64,000 bases of DNA, from the NCBI GenBank assembly GCA_036936605.1, contig JAUPFV010000001.1, positions 216,471,530 to 216,535,529 of the forward strand. The letters are read 5' to 3'. The stretch is from Limnanthes douglasii subsp. nivea (Eukaryota > Streptophyta > Magnoliopsida > Brassicales > Limnanthaceae). Below, one piece after another: positions 12,268 to 21,375 of this stretch (position 1 is the first letter of the stretch; the number at the start of each line of letters is the position of its first letter). The notes under the pieces were generated by a model. It did not search any database. It was given only the letters and a program-made list of their open reading frames with translations, and was not told the DNA's origin. The position numbers were made by a program, and so were the translations under genes.

Positions 12268-12500
12268 GTCAAATCGAGCGTTGGGAACGCTCGATTTTGA
12301 CAAAATTGCGAAATGGGAGTTCGCAGGATTGGAAAATTTAGCATTGGCTGATCGTGAACTGGACAAAATTGTGAAGCCCTATTCGCAATACTGTCCAATT
12401 CGCGAGCAGCCAGTGCTCAATTTTGGCAAGTTTATGGACTCCTAGTTCGCAATTTTGTCAAAGTCGCGCGCTTCCAACGCTCAATTCTGACAAAATAAAA
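12268..12500. repeat. Short repeats flanking the MULE gene, 5' intron side
   Basis: Repeated motifs CGCTC(A/G)ATTTTGACAAAA, GTTCGCAATTTTGTCAAA and variants lie within the presumed first intron of the transposase gene in both orientations. Motif and spacing match the cluster near 8985-9125, so the gene body is bracketed by the same repeats. They could be transposase-binding sites or remnants of a small inserted repeat. Confidence 0.55.
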
Positions 12501-12872
12501 CACAATGGTCTTCGCAATTCATGATGTTCATAGCGGTGGTAGTGTTATATCCGCACTGAAATTTAAAAAAACACGAAATATACCTCTTCTTGGGGTTGAA
12601 GATGGTCCATTAAAGGCTCATCATCCTCCGACGAGAAATCATCCATATTGCAGCTCAACTCTTCGTTTAAATCGCTCAAATCCATGATTTTTGGTGTTTT
12701 TTAAAAATTTAGCTTACTTAGAGAGAGAAAGTTGTAGGAAGAAGAAGAAATTATTTTTTGGTTAGAACTTTTGTTTTATATATGAAAGGTAAAATGGTCA
12801 TTTCGCATTAACAATTTTTTTGGAGTAAGGGGTCTCATTATAGCCAAAAGGGGTCTCATTTTAGCCTAACCC

Positions 12873-14065
12873 AAATTAAATAGAAACGGATGAAGTAGGG
12901 TGTTTAGTTGTAACTCCTTTTTTGGATGAATATTAAATGTGGTATTTGTGTATATTCTTTGGTGATAAATTTAACACATTTTGGATGAGCTATAAATAAG
13001 TTTGTACAATTGTTGAAAATTTTGAAAAAATTGTAAACTATTGTGTTTTTTGTTTTATTGTCTTACTTTAAACACCAAATTTAGAATGTGTTTGTTTTGT
13101 CGAACTTTTGTTTTTGGTTTATGTTCATTGGGGACATAAACAATATAAGGGAAATTAATGAGATATTTGAAAAATTGGAGACTTCAGGCTCTGTTTCTCT
13201 CCAATAATCTTTTTCTTACTGCATTTTAAAGCTTTGTTCTCGTTTCAACATAGGAACTGACTGCTAGCTAGCCTTCGTCAGAAGAAGACATAGAGGAAGG
13301 TGATACTTCGTCGACGAACCAATCATTAAAGCATCCTCTTTCAGGTCGGATTTCTATTCTCAGTACTTCTATTATGAATGATGTGTCTTAAAATAAAAAT
13401 AGATTAGCATCACAATCTAAACAAGGGCATAAATTACCTCAATATGATCGGAATTTAGAGTTTCATGTTGGAAGAGGAACAAAAATCTAATCTAAAAAAG
13501 ATTAAAAAAATCAAATGCATAATCCAACATATGATTAGACTTCTCCAATATCTACAAAGAAACAAGGAAAATAGCAAGATTAACTTATAAGAACTCAAAC
13601 AATATCTTATGCAAATATTATAAGTATGAAATCCAAAGAGATTATAGATGAAAATTTCAAGATAACTCATAAGGGACACATATGAATGTTCTATGCGCTT
13701 GATAAAGAAAAGCCACTGCATAATCAAAATACACTGCTCGGGAAATTTTCAACAGGCAAACCCCGAATGGATAGTATTAACAAAAATTTTGGGGATCTTT
13801 TACATTCAAAGGAGGAGTATTTGTATCACATTAGGATATAAGACACATTTTGATTAGAAATCTATAACGTAGAAATGTCTGGACTATTGGTCCCAATTTT
13901 ATGAGATTACTCAGATGGAAACCCTTCTTAAATCCCAGCATGGATCGCTTTTCCAAACACGCTAGATTTTATGTTTAATGAGGGAACCATTAAATCAATA
14001 TATAACTTTATAGGCAATCCTGTAACAATCTAGGTCCCTCCAAAAAATCGGGCTAGATTCAATTG
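12873..14065 (+). repeat. Paralogous segment, copy 1, right part with LINE ORF1 relic
   Basis: After about 270 bp with no match, homology with copy 2 resumes near 13165 and continues to about 14065 (compare 16540-17460). It covers the LINE ORF1 start, the CTTCGTCGACGAACCAATCAT landmark and the DUF4283-like region. In this copy the ORF1 start codon is ATA instead of ATG, and stops interrupt the frame. Homology stops abruptly inside ORF1, so the rest of the LINE was never included here or has been lost. Confidence 0.75.
13255..14065 (+). pseudogene. Truncated LINE ORF1 (copy 1)
   Basis: Scattered translation pieces match ORF1 of the second copy: LLGKFSTGKPRMDSINK, the decayed HIRI*DTF motif, and PAWIAFPNTLDFMFNEGTIK. 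In the intact family these form a DUF4283-type nucleic-acid-binding region of the ORF1 protein. The start codon is lost, frames shift several times, and there is no downstream endonuclease or RT. Confidence 0.65.
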
Positions 14066-14149
14066 CTTGAATTTCTTTTTAAAAAATGGTAAAAACACTT
14101 ATCTTTATGGAAAACATTCATTCTGAAAAGTATGCTTGCATGTTGTTTT

Positions 14150-14830
14150 AGGTAAATGAACGTTCTATGGCTTTCAGCCCATCTGAATATTTTAACAATC
14201 AAATTAAAGAATTTTGTAGACTACATATTTCATAAGTATTATATAAAATTAGGATTATTCTTATGACCCAGATGTCAAAGCATCATTCTGATTGTTTATG
14301 TTAGAATAATGAGCTTTGTCCAGATATTGAGAAGAAGAAACAATATTGAAGAAGGTCATACATGGATTGTTAGGTCGTCTACCATATTATTATTTAAATC
14401 TCAACTAGAACCGTTCATGGTTTTTGTTATTTCAAACTACATATATACTTGTGGTAGTTGGCAAATTGAATGTTTCACTTGTTTTCATGATTGTAGTGCT
14501 ATATTTAATATTCAAAAGAATCCTTTGGAATATATGGAATCATACTATAATACAAGTTATTATAAAGAAACTTACTGTCGGGCTCTTATTATAAAGAAAC
14601 TTACTCTCGGGCTCTTGTATTGGAATCATACCAATTTTATCTACTTTTGGGGAAGCTTATAGTTCAAATCCATCTCCTAGTGTTCTTCCACCTAGTTTGA
14701 AAATGAGAAGTGGAATACCTAAGAAGAAATGTATTCTATCCAAAGGTGAAAAATTGTTCCATAAAGTAAAATGTAGACCTTGTCAAAAACAAGGTCCTAA
14801 TAGAAGAACATGTGAAGAAAATATATAAAA
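14150..14830 (+). pseudogene. MuDR-type transposase C-terminal relic
   Basis: The clearest part (14309-14826) reads through YTCGSWQIECFTCFHDCSA, then PLEYMESYYNTSYYKETY, then, with shifts, PPSLKMRSGIPKKKCI and CRPCQKQGPNRRTCEEN. This is the classical end of a MuDR/Mutator transposase: a SWIM zinc finger (CGxWQxxGxPCxHA), the YxxxYYxxxY segment, a proline/lysine stretch and a C-terminal knuckle (CxxCxxxGHNRRTC). A 29 bp tandem duplication at 14561-14618 breaks the frame. No upstream transposase core or terminal repeats were found. It is unrelated to the FAR1-type MULE at its left. Confidence 0.75.
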
Positions 14831-14929
14831 TAAAGTATTTTTATTTTGTAATTGGATATTTTTTTTTCTTTATTTCTATGTTTTTTCTTAAACAGTTTGG
14901 AACTATACATTTTTTAGGTATGAAAATAA

Positions 14930-15215
14930 ACATTTGTTAATTGGGTGCGAAATTATGTTATAATGGATTACAAAAATAGAGAGTTATTGTGAAAAAATAC
15001 AAGTATAATTGGTTGCAAAATTACTTTATAATGGGTTCTGTAATTACGTTTTAATTGGTTGTGAAACTACAACTTTGGTTGCGTAAAGAGACACATGTGA
15101 TGAAAAAATGTAATTGTAATTGGCGTGTAAAATTATAGTTTAACTGGTTGTGAAATTACTTTATAAATGGTTGCAATTGTAAAATAACTATATATATATA
15201 TATATATATATATAA
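14930..15215. repeat. Degenerate tandem repeat and (TA)n tract
   Basis: Variants of TAATTGGTTGCAAAATTAC (also GGTTGTGAAATTAC) recur at irregular spacing of 20-50 bp. A pure (TA)n tract follows at 15188-15215. No coding signal. The rest of 15216-15763 is AT-rich and holds nothing I recognise, apart from a few more loose copies such as GTAATTGTGAGCAAC. Confidence 0.6.
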
Positions 15216-15763
15216 AGGGTAAAAAAATTCAATACTGCAAAAAAATATAGTTTAAAGACATAACTTTTACAAAAAAAAAAACATAGTTAAGAAATAAACT
15301 ACATGTTTTATGATTTTTTGTTTGATGCACGATCTTCTTCTGTTCTAGCAAGATCTTATTGCAAATCGTTGTGAAAAGATATTGTTTTTCCTATTTCAAA
15401 TTTTCAACATGATTGTGAAGAATAACATTTCATTTTTCTGATTTCTTTAATTTGTTCATTGTTTTTGTTTCAGCTCTTCAATTCGTTTAATAACGTCTCC
15501 ATCTAGATCCATATCTTCTGACTTCAAAATAAAAAAATAAAGGTTTTTCAAACTGTGATTGTATAATTGTGTGCAATCGTGTTATGAAAATACATTTTTA
15601 GACGGGTTAGACATTGCTGCATAATTGTGAATAACTTAGTTGCGTAATTGTGAGCAACTTGGATGCGAATTTAGTTCTATTTGTTGCAAAAAAATTGAAG
15701 TTACGTGTTGAAATAAATTCTTCAAATCGTTTAATTTTTCATATGTAAAATGGAAAATGAAAA

Positions 15764-16378
15764 ATGGTACCTTTTAGCTTGTTTTTGAGGCCTCTGAAAA
15801 CATGTTAATTATATTGAAATTAGCAGTTTGAACTTTGGTGCGGCCTCTTGAAAACTTTGGTTTCTTTTAATATAATGTATATGTTTATATGTAAAATCAA
15901 TCATATATGTCGTGACTAACTTTTATCAAAAATAGATAATCGATCAATATTATTGTTAAAGTTGAATATTATTGTTTTTCATCATTAAATTAAAATTGAA
16001 TATTATGTTACTAGATCAATAGAATATGACTGATCAATTTTCATAGTTTTTTTATCCATATAAAAACATAAATTTGTTACGAATAACAGATCTATTATTT
16101 TTGTTTTAACTTTTTACGAAACAAATACGGTTAATCTCACTAATATATGTGCCATTAGACGTCGATTATAATTATTCCTTCGTTTTATTATAATAGACGT
16201 TTAAGGTTTTTGTACCGATATTGATAAGAGTAATGAATACTTATATTTTTCTGTAAAAAAAGTGTTAACAAATTGACGGGTCAATATAACAGGTATTTTA
16301 CTAATTTAATATAATAAATATTTAATATTCTCCTGAAAGTTAAGCATTCCAACTAAATTGGAATATGAATATTTTTTT
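15764..16378 (+). repeat. Paralogous segment, copy 2, left part
   Basis: Aligns with 6270-6789 in the same orientation, from ATGGTACC to the AATTGGAATATGAATA block just before a MITE. No coding region is visible. It directly precedes the LINE and could be its 5' untranslated region, but the same sequence in copy 1 lies near promoter-like DNA, so this is undecided. Confidence 0.7.
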
Positions 16379-16531
16379 GGGTTTGGCTAAAATGAGATCC
16401 CGTTTTGTTAGAATAAGACTTTTATAAAAAAAAATCCAAAACGTTGAGTGGTTCAAAATACATTAATGGGGTTTTGTTCTAACAAAACCGGGTCTTGTTA
16501 TAACAAAATGGGATTTTATTTTAGTCAAACC
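16379..16531. mobile_element. 153 bp MITE related to the MULE
   Basis: The left end GGGTTTGGCTAAAATGAGATC and the right end, reversed GGTTTGACTAAAATAAAATC, form terminal inverted repeats. A second inverted pair (GTTTTGTTAGAA...TTCTAACAAAAC) extends them inwards. The ends match those of the 6 kb MULE at 6790-12872, and it lies at the equivalent place of the paralogous segment, so it is probably an internally deleted derivative. Confidence 0.65.
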
Positions 16532-16654
16532 TTAATTTTTAGAAAAAATCTTGGAGAATAGCGGGTCTTTCTCCAAGATTTCCTTTCTTGTTGCATTTTC
16601 AGGCTTCATTCTGGTTTGAACATAGGGACTGGCTGCTTGCCCGCCTTCGTCGAC

Positions 16655-17600
16655 ATGGAGGAATGTGATTCTTCGTCGACGAACCAATCATCAAAACATT
16701 CTCTTTCAAGTCAGATTTCTATTCTCAATACTTATATTAAGAATAATGTGTCTGAAAATAAAAACAGACCAATATCACAATCCAAACAAGGGCAGAAATT
16801 GCCTCACTATCAACGGGGTTTAAAGTTTCATGTTGTAAGAGGAAAACAGATATCATCTCAAAAATATCAAGAAAATCAAATGTATAATCCAATCTATGAT
16901 TAGACTTCTCTAATATCTGCAAGAAAACAAGGAAAATATTAAGATCAACTTATAAGAATTCAAACAATATCTTATGCAAATATTACAAGTATGAAATCAA
17001 GAGAGACTGTACATGAAAATTTCAAGATAACTCGTAAGGGAGGCCATATGATTGTACAATTCTTTGCTCTTGATAAAGAAAAGCTACTACAAAATTCAAA
17101 ACACGCATTGGTGGGGAAACTTTCAACAAACAAACCCCAAATAGATAGTATTAACAAATTTTTGGGATCTTTTAGATCAAACGGAAACGTATCTGTATCA
17201 CATTGGGATATAAGACACATTTTGATTAAAATTCTATGGTGTATAAATGTTTGGACTATTATTTCTAATTTGATGAGATTACTCAGATGGAAACCCTTCT
17301 TTAATCCCAACAGATAATCTTCTATAACTCCAGCATGGATCACTCTTCCAAATATGCTAGATTTTATGTTTAATGAGATAATCATTAGATTAATATCTAA
17401 GTCTATAGGTAATCCACTTACAATCTGGGTTCCTGCAAAGAATTGGGCTATTTTCAATTGGAGTCAAGTGTGGTTGGAACTAGATGTGGTCAAAGAACCT
17501 ATATAAAAGGTCCAGGTTGGATTCAGAGATAACGATGTATTGGCAATACATTATATATGCAGAGCTACCACCCTAATGTACTAAGTTATTCCATCTTGGA
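16655..17600 (+). pseudogene. LINE ORF1, DUF4283-type (broken)
   Basis: The start is taken at ATG 16655 (MEECDSSSTNQSSKHSLSS), since nothing upstream resembles the family. The frame ends at about 16900 and resumes in another frame at about 16991. There, VQFFALDKEKLLQN, HALVGKLSTNKPQIDSINKFL, WDIRHILIKI and LLRWKPFFNP follow the DUF4283 pattern. After two stops come PAWITLPNMLDFMFNE, IGNPLTIWVPAKNWA and WLELDVVKEPI, the segment before the zinc knuckle in plant L1 ORF1. ORF1 proteins bind the LINE RNA. No intact CCHC knuckle is visible. Confidence 0.75.
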
Positions 17601-18227
17601 CCACCAACAATCATGTTATAAGAAGACTAACCCAAAGAAATAAAAACATGACATAATACAAAACCAAAATCTACAGAGTAAAACGAAAAAACAAAGTGCA
17701 GTTTGGATTCGAAAAGTGAAATCCATAGTTGTAACAGAAGGACAAAAATAAAATAAAAACAAGTAAGAAAATACCAATAATTCATCCAAAGGAGGAATAT
17801 ATACGAATTGTTCAATATCCACTAAGAAAAGACAACTATGTTGATGTCTATCCTATTCAATATATGATTCAATCGAATTCACCAGATTATACTAAAAATG
17901 TAGGAAAGTAATAAATAAAAATGTATCAATAAAAAAATGATACAGAAATAGAGGAGATTAAAGATGCATATATATTAAAATCCTTACATGAGATAAATAC
18001 ATGAATTATGTTTTTTAAACATAATGATATTGAAGTTACAGGCTTAGAGACAAACTCCCATTCTCAAAGACTTATATGCAGGCTACTAGCCTCCTTACTC
18101 TTACTACACTTGAATTAGGTAAATATTTTAACAATGTTTTAAGCAAGAAAATGAAGAAAACTAAATTAAGGAATATAAAATCACCTATATCAACCAAAGT
18201 AATGCTAACTAAAAGGTCTGGAAGATC

Positions 18228-18830
18228 ATGCACACACTCTTTAAAACAATCATTAACATTCTAAATTGGAATGTGGGGGGGATTTCTAACAAGGTAACTA
18301 TCAGGAGGCTCAATTCTATTAAAAGGCTAGAAAAAACTGACTGCATGGCTTTACAGGAACCAATAGTCTATGGTCAAATTGGTAAAGTTTCTCAGAAACT
18401 AAGATCCCGCGAGAGTGTTGCAAATATTAGACATAAAATTTAGGTTATAATAATTACTTCTTGGTGGAAGTAATTGAAAATCAAGATAAGTTACTCCGTC
18501 TTAAGGTAAAACACAATAGATTAGACAAATATTTCTCTGTCATTATAGTGTATGCAAAATTTTCTAGGTGTAAATAACTTCCCTCTAGAAACTTAAAATA
18601 TTTATTCGAATATTCCAAAGATTGGCTAGTTATGAGAGATTTCAACTTTATATCTAATGTTGATGATCAACTATCTTGCTCGACATTATCTTAGAAGATT
18701 TCAATAACACTTTTCAAGATTGTGGATTAGAATATGCAAGATATATGGGTTTCTAAATCGCATGGTCTAACAATAAGAAGTGGAAGCGTCTATATAGGTT
18801 ACTTGGAAGTGCTAGTTGAAGGGAAAATAT
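18228..18830 (+). pseudogene. LINE endonuclease domain (broken)
   Basis: Opens with NILNWNVGGISNKVTIRRL and ALQEPIVYGQIG, the plant LINE apurinic-like endonuclease start (usually ILSWNxRGxxN and xxxQEP). Near 18620-18680 is DWLVMRDFNFISNVDDQL, matching the WLxxGDFNxI block with Gly changed to Arg. The enzyme would nick the target to prime reverse transcription. Stops and frameshifts break it. Confidence 0.7.
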
Positions 18831-19026
18831 CAATGTAAAACACATATCTAGAACTGGGTCAAACAACAGTACTTTAAGTATTTCTATACCAAAAAGAGAG
18901 GAAAAAACTAATTCCTCTTTTCAATTTCAAAATATGTAGTTCATGCACCAGGCTTCCTAGATATGGTTAGAGAGAATTGGGAATGAGACTCTATATGGTC
19001 CTCCTATTCATGTTCTTTGGAATAAT

Positions 19027-20426
19027 TTAGATAGGTTGAAACAAAAAATAAAATCTTGGATATGGGATGAATTTGTTGATGTGTTTTACTAAATTACTCA
19101 AGAAAAAGAAGATGTCAAGTTGAAATAAATATGTTCTGAGAATTCCAACACTCCTAAAGACAAACTTAATCTTTCCAAAGCTAAAGTTATACATCTTCAA
19201 CTCTTTGCAAGGGATGAGGCATTTTAAGTGCAGAAAAATCACATAAATTTGCTTTAAAATCAAGATAGAAACTCGAAAAAATTCCATAGTTATATTAAGA
19301 AAAGATTAAAGATAAATAAAATAAATGAACTTTTGGTGGATGGCACCTCGATACATGATCAAAAAGTCATAGGTGACTCTGCAGTTGATCATTTTAGAAC
19401 TATTTTAACTAATCAGACTACAATATTTGATCCAAAGGATATAAACTTAATTATTCCTAAGCTTATCACTTATGATGATAATAAGAACCTTATGATGTCC
19501 CCAATAAAAGAAGAGATTTATACTAATGTTATGTCCATTTTTCTAATAGTGTCGTATGGGTTGATGGATTCACTGCCAAATTCTTTGAGAAATGTTGGAC
19601 CATTATTAATAAGGACCTATATAAGGCTGTTAAATATTTCTTCAAGAACCATCCAATACCTACTGGAATTCATGCTACAAATATCTGCCTCATTCATAAA
19701 TTCCATCACTCCTAAGCTTGAAATAACTTTAGGCCAATCAGTCTATGCACTATGTTTAATATGATACATTCCAAGACATTAAACAACATATTATATGTCC
19801 TACTTCTAAAAATTATCTATGAGATGCAAGGGGGATTTGTCAAGGAAAGAAACATTCATGATAATATTCTCATTGCATAAAATCTAGTTTATGATTTGAA
19901 CAACAAGGTTAGATGAGGAGACATTATGCTAAAGTTGGACATGTCAAATGTTTTTAACAGATTATCGTTCAATTTCATGCTCAAAGTTATGGAATCCTTT
20001 GGGTTTACTCAAAGTTATGGAATCCTTTGGGTTTACTCAAAGTTTTATGAGCTTAATCTTAAAAAGTTTTGAATCTACAAGTTATTCAATCATAATTAAT
20101 GGTGTTTAAAAGGTTTTCTTCAAGTCTAATAAGGGTGTAAGGCAGGGGGATCATTTATCCCCAAGCCTTTTCATTATAGCTGAGGAATTTCTAATAAGGG
20201 GACTTAAGAAACTATTTGAAATTAACCAATACTTTCATTAGCATTTGCTGATGATTATTTAATTTTTACCAATGGTTCATCCAAAAGTATTAAGGTCCTT
20301 AGTCAATTCCTACAGAATTACCAAGCTAGTTCTAGTCAGATTATCAATATAAATAAGATGAAACTATATACTTCTGCCAGGATGCCTATAGCTAAAGTCA
20401 AGTTGTTGGAGAACATAACTGGAGTT
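19027..20426 (+). pseudogene. LINE reverse transcriptase, N-terminal two-thirds (broken)
   Basis: Recognisable blocks across frames are: LLVDGTSIHDQKVIGDSAVDHF (pre-RT linker), AKFFEKCWTIINKDL, FRPISLCTMFNMIHSK, GGFVKERNIHDNILIA, LKLDMSNVFNRL (family LDMSKAYDRL), GVRQGDHLSPSLFIIAEE near 20135-20190, and AFADDYLIFTNGSSKSI with the catalytic ADD at 20247-20255. A 28 bp tandem duplication (19982-20037) shifts the frame inside the palm. The sequence stops at the Gyp-1 insertion and resumes at 29063. Confidence 0.8.
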
Positions 20427-20724
20427 TGGTGTGGATTAAATATGGTTCTAGAGAGAGAGAGAAAGAGTGAGGTTAATTTTAGAGAGAGAAAGTAAAACAG
20501 AAGAAGAGATTTAACAAGTGAAAGTATCATCTTTATTAAGTTCAGCCTTGGCCATTATATATAGGCGCCAAAACTTGTGTAACAGAATTAGTTACATAAA
20601 AGGATTTATTACATGTTAGTCTTTTATCTTCATATAAGACTCTAAGTCTATCATTTAACTATACAACTTTTAATATAAGATTTATTTATTACATTATGGT
20701 CCTCAATATTGTATACCCTTATCA
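20427..20724 (-). repeat. Gyp-1 3' LTR
   Basis: 298 bp, plus-strand limits TGGTGTGGATT...CTTATCA. The minus strand has a TATA box (CCTATATATAATGG) at about 20555-20565, matching the one at 28891-28899 in the other LTR. It is followed by the PPT. Confidence 0.85.
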
Positions 20725-20745
20725 GGAGCCCCCCTGATTCTTATG
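20725..20745 (-). promoter_or_regulatory. Gyp-1 polypurine tract
   Basis: On the minus strand AATCAGGGGGGCTCC stands immediately before the LTR start TGATAAGG. This is the expected place and base content for the plus-strand DNA primer. It fixes the LTR border and the element's orientation. Confidence 0.8.
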
Positions 20746-21375
20746 ACAGTCAATGAATGAGAACTAGTTGTCATAAAAAATCTTCATCAGTAGAAAAAAT
20801 CCCTTTTGCCAAAGTCCGATCTGCTTTGACTTAGTTGATTAAATCTTCTTAACAACACATCTTGTCCTCAAATTAATGCATCCTTTTGTTAATGCTTCAA
20901 ATATTTTCACATGGAAACATGAACTAGTTTTCTCTCAACGGTCATATACGTTCGAAGCGAAAATTCAAAGTGTGATGATTCCCTAGGCACTAGGTCTGCC
21001 ACTAGGACTGTCATGTGGCAGGTGTCAAGCTCTCTTATTCAAGAAACCGTTTGACATTCCACCCAATGGTTCATTTCACCTCTTCCACGTTTTTTACTTC
21101 TCTCTCTCTTTTCTCATCTTTATAAATATTCCTGTGAGACACTGTTTGTTTCACAAACGCATTTTTAGAGAGAGAGAGAGTATATTCACTTTAAATTTCT
21201 TGGCTACCTTTATCTGAATCTTCAATTTTTAGGCTACCACCACCGTAAAACTTAAATTTACCATCCAACATTCAAGTCAGTATATAAGAAAGCATCCAAA
21301 AAGCAAAAAACGAACAACCAAAAACCCAGAACACTAATTTCCTCAAAAATAAAGAAACCCTATTTTGGTGTTTCC

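Larger units (their letters stand above)
9345..12685 (-). pseudogene. FAR1-type MULE transposase with C-terminal OTU domain (broken)
   Basis: A Mutator-like transposase of the FAR1/FHY3 class. The probable start is ATG 12685-12683 (MDLSDLNEELSC, acidic exon 1), then a GT donor at 12583 and resumption near 12129. In order the minus strand shows: a FAR1 DNA-binding domain (WVESESINLRFIVLRSK, RKHNHEPFLYLDGHS at about 11750-12130); the transposase core with its first Asp in LIMDSTYKTTRYKMPLLE (near 11470) and second Asp in IIVTDRELDLMNAI (near 11280); RAESAHSSLKR; a SWIM-type CGC...CAC finger (10413-10910); a low-complexity linker; and an OTU domain (9345-10080). Stops in the DNA-binding and core regions make it a pseudogene. 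The enzyme would cut and re-insert elements bearing the GGTCTCATTATAGCC ends. Confidence 0.8.
6790..12872. mobile_element. MULE complex with OTU-type transposase gene
   Basis: The left edge reads GGGTTTGACAAAAATGAGATC and the right edge, reversed, reads GGGTTAGGCTAAAATGAGACC. Both edges carry further copies of the motif TATAATGAGACC (left near 6975-7035, right near 12830-12850), giving degenerate terminal inverted repeats of roughly 100 bp. The complex interrupts copy 1 of the paralogous segment. Internal end-like motifs at about 7996-8100 suggest two abutting family members: a ~1 kb unit on the left and the transposase-bearing unit from about 8035. I could not identify a clean 9 bp target duplication. 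Confidence 0.7.

Noticed and set aside
14930..15215. Possible CRISPR-like array
   Set aside because: Repeats are irregular and degenerate, without constant spacers, and this is a plant genome.
16972..17457. 161-residue minus-strand frame over LINE ORF1
   Set aside because: Shadow of the DUF4283-like region; the plus-strand reading shows the family motifs.
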